From CAZJRB01 sp964547995 (GTDB lineage: Bacteria; Planctomycetota; Planctomycetia; Pirellulales; Thermoguttaceae): a stretch of 48,727 nt of DNA. A model generated the notes under the pieces. The model was given only the letters and a program-made list of their open reading frames with translations, ran no database searches and had not been told where the DNA came from. The first letter of the stretch is position 1. Each line of letters opens with the position of its first letter. Position numbers and translations under genes: made by a program. Below are positions 8,306 through 16,574 of the stretch, one piece after another. The DNA lies in assembly GCA_964547995.1 (NCBI GenBank), contig CAZJRB010000048.1:1-48727 (forward strand), in the 5' to 3' direction.

Positions 8306-9709
8306 TCACTTCCCATCCCGCCCCATCAACTTATGAAGCTGATCCGCCAACTTCCCAACACCCTCCTTCTGCCCCTCTTGCTCCGACACGTTCACATTCT
8401 CACCAGGATCGGCGGAGTGGTCGTACAACATCCGTGACACAAGACCGCCCTCGTTATCGGTGTACTCGGTGAAGCGGAACCGGTCCGAGCGGATTGTATC
8501 GCCGCTGCGATACCGGCCTACTGCGGCGGGCTTCCACTGCAGGTTGGGTTCCTTCATCAACGGAACGAAGCTCTTGCCTTGAAGGTGGTCGGGCAACGAA
8601 AGACCGGCCAGCTCGCAGAGCGACGGATAAATGTCGATGAACTCGGTCAGGCCGCGGGTCTTCCGGTCGGCCTTGATTCCCGGCGCCCGCACGATCAGCG
8701 GGGCGTGCATCGAGGTCTCGAAGCAGCAGTGTTTGCACCACAGCGTATGCTCTCCAAGGTTCCAGCCGTGGTCGCCCCAAAGAACGACGATGGTGTTGTC
8801 CCTCAAGCCGAGGCGGTCAAGTTCATCCAGCAGCTTCCCGATTTGGGCGTCGGTGTAGCTGACACAAGCGTAGTATCCGTGGATCAAGTTTCGGGCCATC
8901 TCGTCGGAAACCGGCCCCTTGGCCGGAACGCCAGCGTAAGAACGAAGCTCACCGAAGCTGTGAATCGCCTGCTTGGGGGCGTCTTTGGGAACATGGTAGT
9001 TGTCGGGAATCTCGATCTTGCCGTGGTCGTAGAGGTCCCAGTATTTCTTCGGTGCGACGAAAGGCAAATGCGGCTTGTAGAAACCGACTGCAAGGAAGAA
9101 CGGTTTGTCCTTCTTGCTCAATCGCCGCAGATCGGCAACGGCCCGCTCGGCCAGCACGCCGTCTCCATAGGCATTGTCGGCAACGTCTGCCGATTCGTAT
9201 GGCGGCCCCCGCCCCCGGCGGCCGAGTTTCTTGGAACGTTCCGACTGGAGTTTAGTGTTGTCCGGACTTCGGTAGGTGGGAGCCCTGGGGCGCCACGGTT
9301 GTTCCGACCATCCCACAGCGTTGTCATCTGCGTGGTGGAACACCTTGCCCAACGAAACGGTGCAGTATCCGTTCTTCTTGAACTGCGTATTGAGAGTCGT
9401 GGTCCCCGGTGTGTCCTTCTCGGCCCGAGTCGAATAACTCACAAAGCGATGTCGGGCCGGACGGATGCCAGTCATCAGGCTCGCTCGTGAGGCTCCGCAG
9501 ACGGGCACCATGCAGTAGGCCCGCTCGAACAGGAAGCCGCTGTTCGCCAAACGGTCGATGTTCGGGGAACGAATGTGGTCTTTGCCGTAGCAGCCGAGTT
9601 CCGGCCGAAGATCATCGACGGCGATGAACAGGACGTTTGGCGGGGCTGCCAATGCCGTTGAACATAAGAACGCGGAGAGAAGGGCGTTGGGGAGTATACG
9701 GCGGATCAT
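8306..9709 (-). CDS. Exported sulfatase, iduronate-2-sulfatase-like
   Basis: Predicted 467 aa from the ATG at 9709 (MIRRILPNALLSAF); a longer frame upstream lacks signal-peptide logic. Signal peptide about 1-21, ending ALAAPP. The sulfatase core begins NVLFIAVDDLRPELG (metal-binding Asp pair), and the C-x-A/P-x-R modification motif is present as PVCGASRASLMTG, so the Cys is expected to become formylglycine. A second metal site appears as VVLWGDHGWNLGEH, and the C-terminus has the usual DP-E-NV layout (DHSADPGENVNVS). It would remove sulfate from a sulfated sugar outside the cytoplasm; the exact substrate cannot be read from sequence. No maturase is adjacent. A terminator follows. Confidence 0.93.
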   Translation of the reverse strand: MIRRILPNALLSAFLCSTALAAPPNVLFIAVDDLRPELGCYGKDHIRSPNIDRLANSGFLFERAYCMVPVCGASRASLMTGIRPARHRFVSYSTRAEKDTPGTTTLNTQFKKNGYCTVSLGKVFHHADDNAVGWSEQPWRPRAPTYRSPDNTKLQSERSKKLGRRGRGPPYESADVADNAYGDGVLAERAVADLRRLSKKDKPFFLAVGFYKPHLPFVAPKKYWDLYDHGKIEIPDNYHVPKDAPKQAIHSFGELRSYAGVPAKGPVSDEMARNLIHGYYACVSYTDAQIGKLLDELDRLGLRDNTIVVLWGDHGWNLGEHTLWCKHCCFETSMHAPLIVRAPGIKADRKTRGLTEFIDIYPSLCELAGLSLPDHLQGKSFVPLMKEPNLQWKPAAVGRYRSGDTIRSDRFRFTEYTDNEGGLVSRMLYDHSADPGENVNVSEQEGQKEGVGKLADQLHKLMGRDGK

Positions 9710-10149
9710 GGTCTTTCTCGCTGTGGTTGGGGGGTGGTTGTTGGAGTTGATTCTATCCTGCCGGGGGATCGGCGGCAAGAATGCGTGTGGACTTGGTAGG
9801 CAACGGTGGGAAAGCTCCGTCAGTGCCCCAACAACGATGCCCGGGAGGGCCTTGCGGCGACAATCGAAATGCCTTGGACTCTCCTTTTTGGTTTCACCAT
9901 TTTTTGACGGTCTCTTGAAGGAGCGTATCGTAGAAAGAACCGGCGAAAAGCCGTTTCACCCCTTGTTTTCAGGTGTTTTTTGAACCAATCTCTGAAACCT
10001 TTGGGGTGTGTCAGATTGTGTTGCTGAGTGGGATGGTTTCTTCCCCCAAATCCCAAATCCGACACCACCAGAGGTTAAATAGTACTTGTAAACGTTGGCT
10101 ACTTTTTTGATCGGACCATGGTTGCGAAGACGTTTGAAAATCCTTGATA
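9710..10149. other. Intergenic region without a recognisable gene
   Basis: 440 bases between the sulfatase start and the IS110 left end. Open frames here (for example minus 9820-10068) have no family resemblance or ribosome site. A small hairpin-plus-T-run (CACC...GGTG then TTTTTT, about 9957-9980) could be a weak terminator. Nothing else is seen. Confidence 0.4.
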
Positions 10150-10150
10150 C

Positions 10151-10703
10151 CTTGTATGTTCAAGTAATCGCACGCTTCGTCGACAACCCAATACCCAACC
10201 GAGTTGCGTCATGGCAGACTGATCGGTTGTGGAAGTCGTGAGGAGATGCTCTCTAAGACCTGAGGCGTTGACCTGTTTGGGACAGATTGATCCCTTCGAC
10301 CTTTGACCAACACTTTGTTACATCTTACGGCTCGACCGATTTATCACAAGGATATCGTGTCAGAGGATTATCGGAGGACGCTCACGGCTACCGATACCGT
10401 CATGGACATGCACCGGAAGAATCAAGGAGTTTTTGTAAATGACCGCCGCAACGTGTACCAGCCCCGCCATTGGCGTCGGCTTCGACACGGCCCGCTACGG
10501 CCACCATGCCACCTTTTTGCGTGAAGACCGGCAGGTGGCCGCCAAACCGCTGGAGTTCCTGGAATCCCGTTCCGGTTACCAACGGTTGGAAAATGCCTTC
10601 GCCAAATTGGCACGCCAAAACCCCAACGTCCACTTTTACATTCGCGTCGACGCTGCCGGGCAATATGCCGCCAACCTGCTGGCCTTTTTGCACCGGTTGC
10701 CCT
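10151..10703 (+). mobile_element. 5'-only remnant of an IS110-family element (copy A)
   Basis: It starts at a CTTGTATG left end (10151-10158) shared with copy B at 33818. It contains a 248-base leader and the first ~88 codons of a DEDD recombinase, then switches to unrelated sequence after LLAFLHRLP. No right end is present, so it is immobile by itself. The 3' junction falls in the signal-peptide region of the next gene. Confidence 0.75.
10191..10438 (+). ncRNA. Candidate IS110 bridge RNA / structured leader (copy A)
   Basis: The 248 bases before the recombinase ATG align end-to-end with the 248 bases before the ATG of copy B (33841-34088). Conserved blocks include ATACCCAA, TGGCAGACTG, GGTTGTGGA, CGACCTTTG, TACATC and TTATCACAAGGA, separated by variable stretches of nearly equal length. 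That pattern fits a structured RNA, and IS110-group elements are known to encode a bridge RNA in their left end. ACAAGG (10346-10351) could pair with CCTTGT at the element's own left end, as a donor guide would. The variable loop at 10245-10268 ends AGACCT (10256-10261), against ATACCT at the left junction (10147-10152). Confidence 0.55.
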
Positions 10704-10780
10704 GTGGTTTTCGACCGGGGTTATTTTCTGCATTTGTAGCATCCGGGACGCGCGGTCAGCCGAGCCGGAAGGGATGTTAG
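10439..10780 (+). pseudogene. Truncated IS110-family transposase (N-terminal DEDD part only)
   Basis: ATG at 10439 with AAGGAG 8-9 bases upstream. The first ~88 residues match the IS110 RuvC-like start: IGVGFDTARYGHH (first catalytic Asp), FLESRSGYQRL and HFYIRVDAAGQYAANL. After FLHRLP the frame enters unrelated DNA, giving a 25-residue foreign tail and a stop at 10778-10780. Full-length IS110 transposases are about 300-400 aa with a C-terminal Ser-containing Tnp domain, which is missing, so the protein cannot be active alone. Its stop overlaps the start of the next frame. Confidence 0.8.
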
Positions 10781-11265
10781 GAATCCCCTCCGAGGAAGTC
10801 GTACCGGGCGTGACCCTTGACGGTTCCATCGTCATCGACGAAAGCATCTGGCTTCGGCTTGTTGGCGAGCCAGGCAGGCACATGCAAAACGCACATGATT
10901 GCCTGAAAAAGAAGCAGTATCGTGAGGCGCAGGAGTCGCTGCGCAGTGCCGCGTCGTTCCTGTATATCGCTCATGGGAACGCCTCGAAACCAGCAGAAGC
11001 CGCCTTGATGCGCTCGGCTCGCGAGTTGGACCGGTTGGCCGACAACGTCTCCCGTGGAGCGATCCCCTCTATTGGGGAGCTGAGGCCTGTGTTCGCCCGT
11101 GCCCATCACGCCCTCGCGCGACACCATGCGATCAAGTCCGCTGCCGCACTACCTGACACGCACTATGAAACGGCGGGAAGCTATCTCGGTTCTTCGTTGA
11201 ATCACTTCCAGCGAGCCGACTGGTGGGACCTCGCGTTGCAGCCCGATTCCGTGCAGCCCAAATGA
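10774..11265 (+). CDS. Unknown helical protein, probably exported, 5' end replaced by the IS110 remnant
   Basis: 163 aa from the ATG at 10774. The frame stays open upstream, and the residues just before (WFSTGVIFCICSIRDARSAEPEG) look like the hydrophobic core and cleavage region of a signal peptide, so the original start was probably upstream and was lost when the IS110 fragment was joined at about 10700. The body is helical and charged (KKKQYREAQESLRSAASFL, ARELDRLADNVSRG, ARAHHALARHHAIKSAAAL), rich in Ala and His. I do not recognise the family. In its present form it may be translated by coupling to the transposase stop, giving a cytoplasmic fragment. It lies beside, but in the opposite direction to, the minus-strand sucrose cluster. 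Confidence 0.55.
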   Translation: MLGIPSEEVVPGVTLDGSIVIDESIWLRLVGEPGRHMQNAHDCLKKKQYREAQESLRSAASFLYIAHGNASKPAEAALMRSARELDRLADNVSRGAIPSIGELRPVFARAHHALARHHAIKSAAALPDTHYETAGSYLGSSLNHFQRADWWDLALQPDSVQPK

Positions 11266-11273
11266 TCCAGTAG

Positions 11274-11288
11274 GCCCTCCCGGAGGGC
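11274..11288 (+). terminator. Short GC hairpin after the 11265 stop
   Basis: GCCCTCC and GGAGGGC pair almost back-to-back 9 bases after the stop codon. No T-run follows, so terminator function is uncertain. Confidence 0.25.
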
Positions 11289-11480
11289 AGCGACTGCTGG
11301 TCGGCCTGGGGGGCCAACGAGTTGAAACAAGCTAAGTTCGCGGCGCGTTAAAAACGGCTGTCGATGGGACGAGATTTGTTGCCCAGCTTTCAGGCGTTTT
11401 ATAGCCGCTTGCGATCGTGGCTGCTTGAGGGATCTGTGCAGAGGGTACCCCATGACAATTGCGACCAAGTGTCACCGACG

Positions 11481-14066
11481 TCAATCGGTTGGCACAGGCT
11501 CCTCGGACACACCGAACTTCGAGCCAGATGCGATAGCTGCCGTGGCCAGGAATTCCCGCAAGTGCTCAGCAACTCGCTGGGGGCTGTCCTGGCAAACCCA
11601 CAAGCCCAAGTGCTCGAACCCGCCGGTCTCCTGCGTATAGGGCAGAAATTCACAGTACAGTCCGGCCCCGGGACCGTTGGAAAACGTGATATTGTACGCC
11701 GTGGCTTTGCCCATTGTAGGCATAAAGGCCATGATGGCCGCGGTCACCTCGCCCCATGCCTGGGCCAGTGCTCCCAACTCTTCCTCGGTGCATTCGAAAA
11801 GAAAGCGTTTGCGATGGTCTTTCAGCACTAAGAGAGCGTTGTAGGGCCTTCGCATGAAGTAAGGAATCATCAGGACGGCCGGGCCGTAGTCCTTGATCGA
11901 CAGTTCGGCGGGGTTCTCGCGGAGCATGTACGCAGCGAAGGTCTCGCCACGCTCCTGCTCGAACCGTTCATTCCGTTCGAGATGGCGGGGCTTGAGACTG
12001 CTGTAGAGGATTTGCTGGTGTCCATGGGCCAGCGATCCACCGACCAAGCGACCGTAGTTCTTGATGATCAGTGTATGCCCGTGTGTGGACCGTCCGTCGG
12101 CAGTCGCGCCGGAGACGGGATATCCTGAAGAATCGTCCAAGAGTAGCTTGCCTTCCAGGGCAGCCAGACGCTTGAAGGCGATCAGCCGATCGGATTGGGG
12201 CATGTTGTACCAATCGCGGTCGAAAAAGGAGGAGGTCCACTGGAGAAAGTGCATTCCGCGGGGGCGTGCGTCGTCTCCGTTGCCGCCCTTCGCTTCCGCC
12301 GCCGACTGTCGCTGGAACGGATAGAGTGCCGGGAACAGGTTCTTGTTGATGAAGGTGAAGCCCTCGCTCAACGGGGCGACATCGATGACGCCGGTCGTTT
12401 CGCCCCGGCAGACGGGATCGCTGGCGCCGTCCTCCTCCGGCTGCGTCGGCGGTTCAGCGTTGTCGTGCGGGCGGCGTGCCCGAGCGGCGTTGAAAACGAT
12501 CACCGCCCCATCGCGAGGGTCGGTCTGCCAGTACCCGTCGGGAAGGAACTTTTGCAACGCCGACTCACCGCGGAACAGGTCTTCGATCTGTGTGCTCGAC
12601 AAGTCATCAACTCGTTCCGCTTGAAGGATCTTTCGGAGTGTTACTTCATCAAGATGATACCGTTGCACGGGCAGGAATCGCGCCCGTTCCATCTCGCCGA
12701 ACTCTGCGCTTTCGAGGAAGCGCCGCACCATCCCGTCCCACGTGAATCGCGGGATCGTGATTTGATAGGCGTCCTGTCCCATTCGGTCGTGCAGGTCCCT
12801 CTCGACCAACAGCTTCTCGATGGCGCCGGCAAACCCTTCCACGTCGTCGGCCTGGACGACGATGGCCCCACGGCCGACCTTTAGCGGGGCCTGGGCACCG
12901 TCACAGGAGACTTCTTCCCCGGAGCCGTCGAGCAAGTATTCAGTCACGAAGGGGATCAGGTGGCTGCCAACCACTGGGACTGCCGTTGCGGCTGCCTCCT
13001 GGACCGCCATCCCAAATCCTTCCATCACCGACGGGGAGCAGTAGACACTGGTGACGGCGTACAGGTCGGGTAGCCACTCCCAGATGTTCCCCATGACCGC
13101 CACATGGGGAGTGATACCCAAGTCGCCGATCAGCTTCCAGAGTTCATTGTGGAGTTTTTCTTCGTGGGAGTCGATGGATACGACCAGAAGTGTGTCGGGA
13201 TGTCTCGCATGCAGCTTTGCGAACGCCCGGATCAGAACGTCCTTGCGTTTCGTGCGGTCCGTGCGGCTGATTTCGGTGATAATCCGCGAGCGGCGGGCCT
13301 CCTGGGCGCTCATACCGCAGTGCCGGCCCAAAAAGTCGTATATCTTGTGCTCTGGATCAATCTGCCTCGGGTGAAAGTGGCTCGGATCAATGCATGGCGG
13401 CAAGAACAGCGGCTGCCGCACACCGTAATCTTCGACCAGGGTCTGGCGAATCAGCGGCGACGTGGCGGCCACGTTGTCCAGCTCGCCGATCAGTTCCTTC
13501 TCGAGGGCGATCCGCTCGTCGACGCGAAGATCGGCCCACGTGTCGGGCGGCATGTTGCGCTTCTTCACCGTCCCGAGCGAGTGGGGTACCCAGATGTGTT
13601 GGGCTGGGGTACGGAAGTTCCGCCGGACCAACGCGCCGATCTTGGCACCGTCCCAGTAGTGCGAGATGACCATGTCCACGTGGCCGCCCGCCGGACTTTC
13701 AAGAAAATCCCAAAGGAATTGGGCCAGCCGGGGAGTGTGTGAATCCATGTCCTCTTTGCGAACGAACTCCGGCGTACCATCTTCGAGATACAGAATCCGC
13801 TGCCGGGCGTCCTTGTACCGCAACCCCACGTGCATTTCGCCCGTGACGGGGTGAGGATAGCCGCCGCGGTTGGCGATGGTTATGCGGAAACCCAGCGCCG
13901 CGAGCGCCTCGGTGAACATGTTCACAAAGAGGTTCTGCCCGCCAGTGTCCGGCAAACCGGGAATCACGTCCCACTGGTGAACGCCGTGGTTGGTGATCAT
14001 CAGGATGTGCGGTGCTTCAAAGCTGGTAAACGCTTGATGCGTGGGGTCGTTTTCGAAATGGTACAT
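11481..14066 (-). CDS. Fused GT4 glycosyltransferase (sucrose-synthesis type) and GalT/HIT-like nucleotidyltransferase
   Basis: 861 aa from the ATG at 14066 (MYHFENDP), preferred over an upstream GTG because AAAGGA lies about 8 bases before it. Residues about 15-480 are a GT-B glycosyltransferase of family 4 with sucrose-phosphate-synthase features: PGLPDTGGQNLFV at the N-terminal loop, VPHSLGTVKKR, RTDRTKRKDVLI, and the E-x7-E donor motif (E349 and E357, MEGFGMAVQE). Residues about 480-861 resemble galactose-1-phosphate uridylyltransferase/NDP-glucose phosphorylase: HxHxQ near 681-685 (AHGHQQ), then a second HIT-like half (PYNALLVLKDH, CEFLPYTQE, GFEHLGLWV). Inference: one half makes or uses an NDP-sugar that the other transfers, so donor supply and disaccharide-phosphate synthesis are linked. 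It is last in the minus-strand cluster, after a matching HAD phosphatase. A starch-synthase-like role is less likely, given the phosphatase partner. Confidence 0.85.
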   Translation of the reverse strand: MYHFENDPTHQAFTSFEAPHILMITNHGVHQWDVIPGLPDTGGQNLFVNMFTEALAALGFRITIANRGGYPHPVTGEMHVGLRYKDARQRILYLEDGTPEFVRKEDMDSHTPRLAQFLWDFLESPAGGHVDMVISHYWDGAKIGALVRRNFRTPAQHIWVPHSLGTVKKRNMPPDTWADLRVDERIALEKELIGELDNVAATSPLIRQTLVEDYGVRQPLFLPPCIDPSHFHPRQIDPEHKIYDFLGRHCGMSAQEARRSRIITEISRTDRTKRKDVLIRAFAKLHARHPDTLLVVSIDSHEEKLHNELWKLIGDLGITPHVAVMGNIWEWLPDLYAVTSVYCSPSVMEGFGMAVQEAAATAVPVVGSHLIPFVTEYLLDGSGEEVSCDGAQAPLKVGRGAIVVQADDVEGFAGAIEKLLVERDLHDRMGQDAYQITIPRFTWDGMVRRFLESAEFGEMERARFLPVQRYHLDEVTLRKILQAERVDDLSSTQIEDLFRGESALQKFLPDGYWQTDPRDGAVIVFNAARARRPHDNAEPPTQPEEDGASDPVCRGETTGVIDVAPLSEGFTFINKNLFPALYPFQRQSAAEAKGGNGDDARPRGMHFLQWTSSFFDRDWYNMPQSDRLIAFKRLAALEGKLLLDDSSGYPVSGATADGRSTHGHTLIIKNYGRLVGGSLAHGHQQILYSSLKPRHLERNERFEQERGETFAAYMLRENPAELSIKDYGPAVLMIPYFMRRPYNALLVLKDHRKRFLFECTEEELGALAQAWGEVTAAIMAFMPTMGKATAYNITFSNGPGAGLYCEFLPYTQETGGFEHLGLWVCQDSPQRVAEHLREFLATAAIASGSKFGVSEEPVPTD

Positions 14067-14195
14067 CAATAGTCCTTTCTGTTCCCCCAAAGAGGCTGTC
14101 CTCCTGACAGGAGGCACAATCGTACCTCCATCAACGTCTCTGGGTAATCAAGGAGCGTGAAACAGGCTGCGGTCGGCTCAAGCACATCGGCAACT

Positions 14196-14960
14196 CTACG
14201 AGCCACCATCCAGCACGCCGTAGTGCTCCAGGCCCTCCTCCACACCAGCGGCATGTGGCTTTTGTGCGAAGTAGACCCGTCCGTCGGCCAAGGTGTGGGC
14301 CATGGCGATGAGTTCCGGCTTGGCATTGGCGACCACGACTCCTTTGTCGAACTCCTCAAACATGCTGGCGTCGTTGCCGGTATCGCCGGCCACGACGACC
14401 TGAACGGGGTCGAGCCCCTGCTGCTCGACCAGGAAGCGGATCGCTTTCCCTTTCCCGGACGCCGCCGGTAGGATATCCAAATCCCGCCCGCTTGACCAGA
14501 CCACTTGATAACGGTTGGCATGCGGCGCGACACGATGGCCGATCAGCATTGCTGCGGCCTTTGGATCGGCGCACCGGTCCAGATAGCAACTGGTCTTCAG
14601 TTTGGTGTTGTACATCTCCGGCTGCATCACCAGCCCGTCAATACCATCCAGAAATGAGACGGCTTCCTCTCGAGAATACCCTGCCAGAAGTCGATCGTGC
14701 CACGCCACCATCGGCCTGGTCTCGTTGTCAAATGGCGGCCGGTAGATCTCGGTACCTACTTGGCCAATGACGGCATCGGGTTTGGGCAAGCCTTCGTCAA
14801 CAATTCCCTGGAGCACCTGCTCCAGCCGCCTTCCCGTGGAAACGATTAGGTACAACTCGCCGACAACTCGCTTCTGCTCTAACCGACTTGCGAGCCGGTC
14901 GAGTGAAGCACGATCTCCGGTCAGCGTGCCGTCCACATCCGATGCCAATGTCCATTTCAC
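14196..14960 (-). CDS. HAD phosphatase, sucrose-phosphate phosphatase type (intact active site)
   Basis: 254 aa from the GTG at 14960 (MKWTLASDVDGTL), preferred over a TTG at 15011 because AAAGGA is upstream and the catalytic motif sits close to the N-terminus as in the family. All four HAD motifs are visible: DVDGT (nucleophile and acid), IVSTGRR, the lysine in SGKGKAIRFL, and GDTGND for Mg2+. The cap region carries SSGRDLDILP, typical of sucrose-phosphate phosphatases. Expected reaction: sucrose-6-phosphate (or a similar sugar phosphate) to the free sugar plus phosphate in the cytoplasm. It precedes the GT4/GalT fusion by about 130 bases on the same strand. Mannosylglycerate- or glucosylglycerate-phosphate phosphatase is an alternative in the same superfamily. 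Confidence 0.88.
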   Translation of the reverse strand: MKWTLASDVDGTLTGDRASLDRLASRLEQKRVVGELYLIVSTGRRLEQVLQGIVDEGLPKPDAVIGQVGTEIYRPPFDNETRPMVAWHDRLLAGYSREEAVSFLDGIDGLVMQPEMYNTKLKTSCYLDRCADPKAAAMLIGHRVAPHANRYQVVWSSGRDLDILPAASGKGKAIRFLVEQQGLDPVQVVVAGDTGNDASMFEEFDKGVVVANAKPELIAMAHTLADGRVYFAQKPHAAGVEEGLEHYGVLDGGS

Positions 14961-15075
14961 GGTCTGGTTTTCCTTTCCACAATCGATGGAACTGGTTTCC
15001 CGGCAGGACAACCAAACTGTCGCTAGCGGCCACGGAGATCCTGCTGGCCATCTTCTCCCCTGGAACGGGAAGCGG

Positions 15076-15240
15076 TCATTTGTGAGGCAGTTGTTCGGCC
15101 TGACGACGAAACTTCTCGGTCCGATAGGCGAACTTGCGTTTTTTCGGCTTGCTCTTGGCGATCTTGGCTAACCTGTCATATTTCTTCGCCAAGGCCAGTT
15201 TCGTCTGCGCCAGTTTGGCAATTTCTCTTTCCACGACCAT
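15076..15240 (-). CDS. Small lysine-rich protein of unknown function
   Basis: 54 aa from the ATG at 15240, with AAGGA 6-7 bases upstream; a longer frame upstream has no such site. Sequence: a heptad-like start (MVVEREIAKLAQTKLALAKK) followed by a very basic tail (KSKPKKRKFAYR), which would suit nucleic-acid or ribosome binding. No family recognised. It lies between a 102-aa unknown gene and the HAD phosphatase on the same strand. Confidence 0.6.
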   Translation of the reverse strand: MVVEREIAKLAQTKLALAKKYDRLAKIAKSKPKKRKFAYRTEKFRRQAEQLPHK

Positions 15241-15365
15241 TTTTTTGTCCTTAAGATAGAGTACCGCTATCGTTCGCTTCGTTGAGGCACCGAGAGAGTT
15301 TTGGTGCAAAGTGCGACCGCCCCAAGGCCGCGATGCGGCCAAATCGCTCGCCACCAACGTACCTG

Positions 15366-15674
15366 TCACTCCCACTCTGCAGACTCAACGGTTTCTTTTG
15401 CCTTTTCTGCACTATAAAAGCTCAACCCGTAGCATAACCAGTTGCTCTTGTCACAATCGATGCCGTCCATCACATTCAGCGATTCTTCTCTGGTATGATG
15501 GCGAAAATGAATGAGCTGATACTTGGTTTCTTCGGTGAGAACGCCCCATCCCTTTTTCTTGAAAGCCATGACAATCGCCTCTTCTTGCTCGCCAGAGATC
15601 TTATCTCGTGGTATTGACAAACAAGTAAATCGTGTATCGCGGTCTATTCGTCTGTGTTGCGTTGTCTTTGCCAT
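15366..15674 (-). CDS. Hypothetical protein, 102 aa
   Basis: ATG at 15674. Features: an N-terminal basic/polar segment, then EEAIVMAFKKKGWGVLTEE and a C-terminal YSAEKAKETVESAEWE helix. No signal peptide or membrane helix. Not recognised. Its place in a run of same-strand genes with short gaps (31 bases to the acetyltransferase) suggests co-transcription. The ribosome site is weak. Confidence 0.5.
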   Translation of the reverse strand: MAKTTQHRRIDRDTRFTCLSIPRDKISGEQEEAIVMAFKKKGWGVLTEETKYQLIHFRHHTREESLNVMDGIDCDKSNWLCYGLSFYSAEKAKETVESAEWE

Positions 15675-15705
15675 ACTGGCACCCCACTCATAGGTTTCGA
15701 AGGTT

Positions 15706-16218
15706 TCAATATGAAGATTTCGTTTCTGTAGAGTCCCGGTAGTCGAAGAAACGAGGGTCCCTCAACAAAGTTGGGACCGACGCACGAGAGTCCGGTGTTG
15801 CTACGGAATCTTCATCCAAATCCTTTGTCACAACGCGCGCTGTCTTGGAATGCGGGGCATAGCCCATCTTCTCCCAGAAGCCCTGTGCAGATACGGATGC
15901 GAAAGCGCTGACTGTTTGAACCCCCAACAACGAGGCAATTTCTTCCGCAGCCACTACGAGTTGTCGTCCAAGTCCCCTCGAACGCAAAGCCCTGGTAACC
16001 CGGAGGGCCCCGATCCACATTTGCTTTGTGTCAGTGTAGATGCGACATTCCACGCACGTCACGTCGCGAGCCCCGCACAAAAGTCGCCCGGAAGTGTAGA
16101 CAACCCGCAGATCGCGAAGGTCGTTTTCAACCAGAACCGTGTCGTTTTCGTCGAAACAACGAAGCGTTTCTTCGAAGATTGATCTAACAGCAGCGACAAC
16201 TGAGTTTGTATCTATCAT
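15706..16218 (-). CDS. GNAT-family N-acetyltransferase
   Basis: 170 aa from the ATG at 16218 (MIDTNSVVAAV); an upstream TTG is less likely. The acetyl-CoA binding motif A is clear: IGALRVTRALRSRGLGRQLV, with R-x-x-G-x-G. The B region follows (VSAQGFWEKMGYAPH), with the Tyr often used as general acid. Expected role: transfer of an acetyl group to an amine of a small molecule or protein. The ~30-residue tail after MGYAPH is extra and variable. It starts 58 bases after the S21 stop in the same direction, so it might act on a ribosomal protein, but this is only suggested by position. Confidence 0.8.
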   Translation of the reverse strand: MIDTNSVVAAVRSIFEETLRCFDENDTVLVENDLRDLRVVYTSGRLLCGARDVTCVECRIYTDTKQMWIGALRVTRALRSRGLGRQLVVAAEEIASLLGVQTVSAFASVSAQGFWEKMGYAPHSKTARVVTKDLDEDSVATPDSRASVPTLLRDPRFFDYRDSTETKSSY

Positions 16219-16276
16219 GCAATTCTCGATTTGACGCTCGGTCCCGATGAATCTCCTCGTCAACTATTCGTGCCGC

Positions 16277-16465
16277 TCACCTCAATCCCAAACGGCGGGC
16301 ACGGCGTTCGGCACGAAGGCGAGCGACGCGCCTGACCTCACTTGGCTTTTGGTAGTATTCCCTGCGGCGCATCTCCTTTCGACGCCCGCTGCGCTCGACG
16401 AGCTTACGGAAACGTCGCAAGGCTTGGTGGATAGACTCATCCTGGGCCAATGTCAACTTAACCAT
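16277..16465 (-). CDS. rpsU: 30S ribosomal protein S21 (bS21)
   Basis: 62 aa from the ATG at 16465 (MVKLTLAQDESIHQALRRF); the longer open frame upstream is not part of the family. It has the S21 core: ALRRFRKLVERSG, RRREYYQKPSEVRR and an Arg-rich tail. GGAAG is 9-10 bases upstream. S21 is a small-subunit protein that helps initiation by supporting the anti-Shine-Dalgarno region. Here it sits among stress-type genes (TPR protein upstream, acetyltransferase downstream), not with primase/sigma genes, so it may be a conditionally made S21 variant. Confidence 0.92.
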   Translation of the reverse strand: MVKLTLAQDESIHQALRRFRKLVERSGRRKEMRRREYYQKPSEVRRVARLRAERRARRLGLR

Positions 16466-16574
16466 GCGTTTCACTTCCGGTTTTCGACACTGCACATTGT
16501 CACTTCGGACAGACAGTCGGTCCAATAGCCTATATTGACATCCTCGTCTGGCTATTTCATCCGATGTCGGGATC

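Noticed and set aside
9820..10068. Minus-strand 82-codon open frame
   Set aside because: No ribosome site and no family resemblance; its composition looks random.
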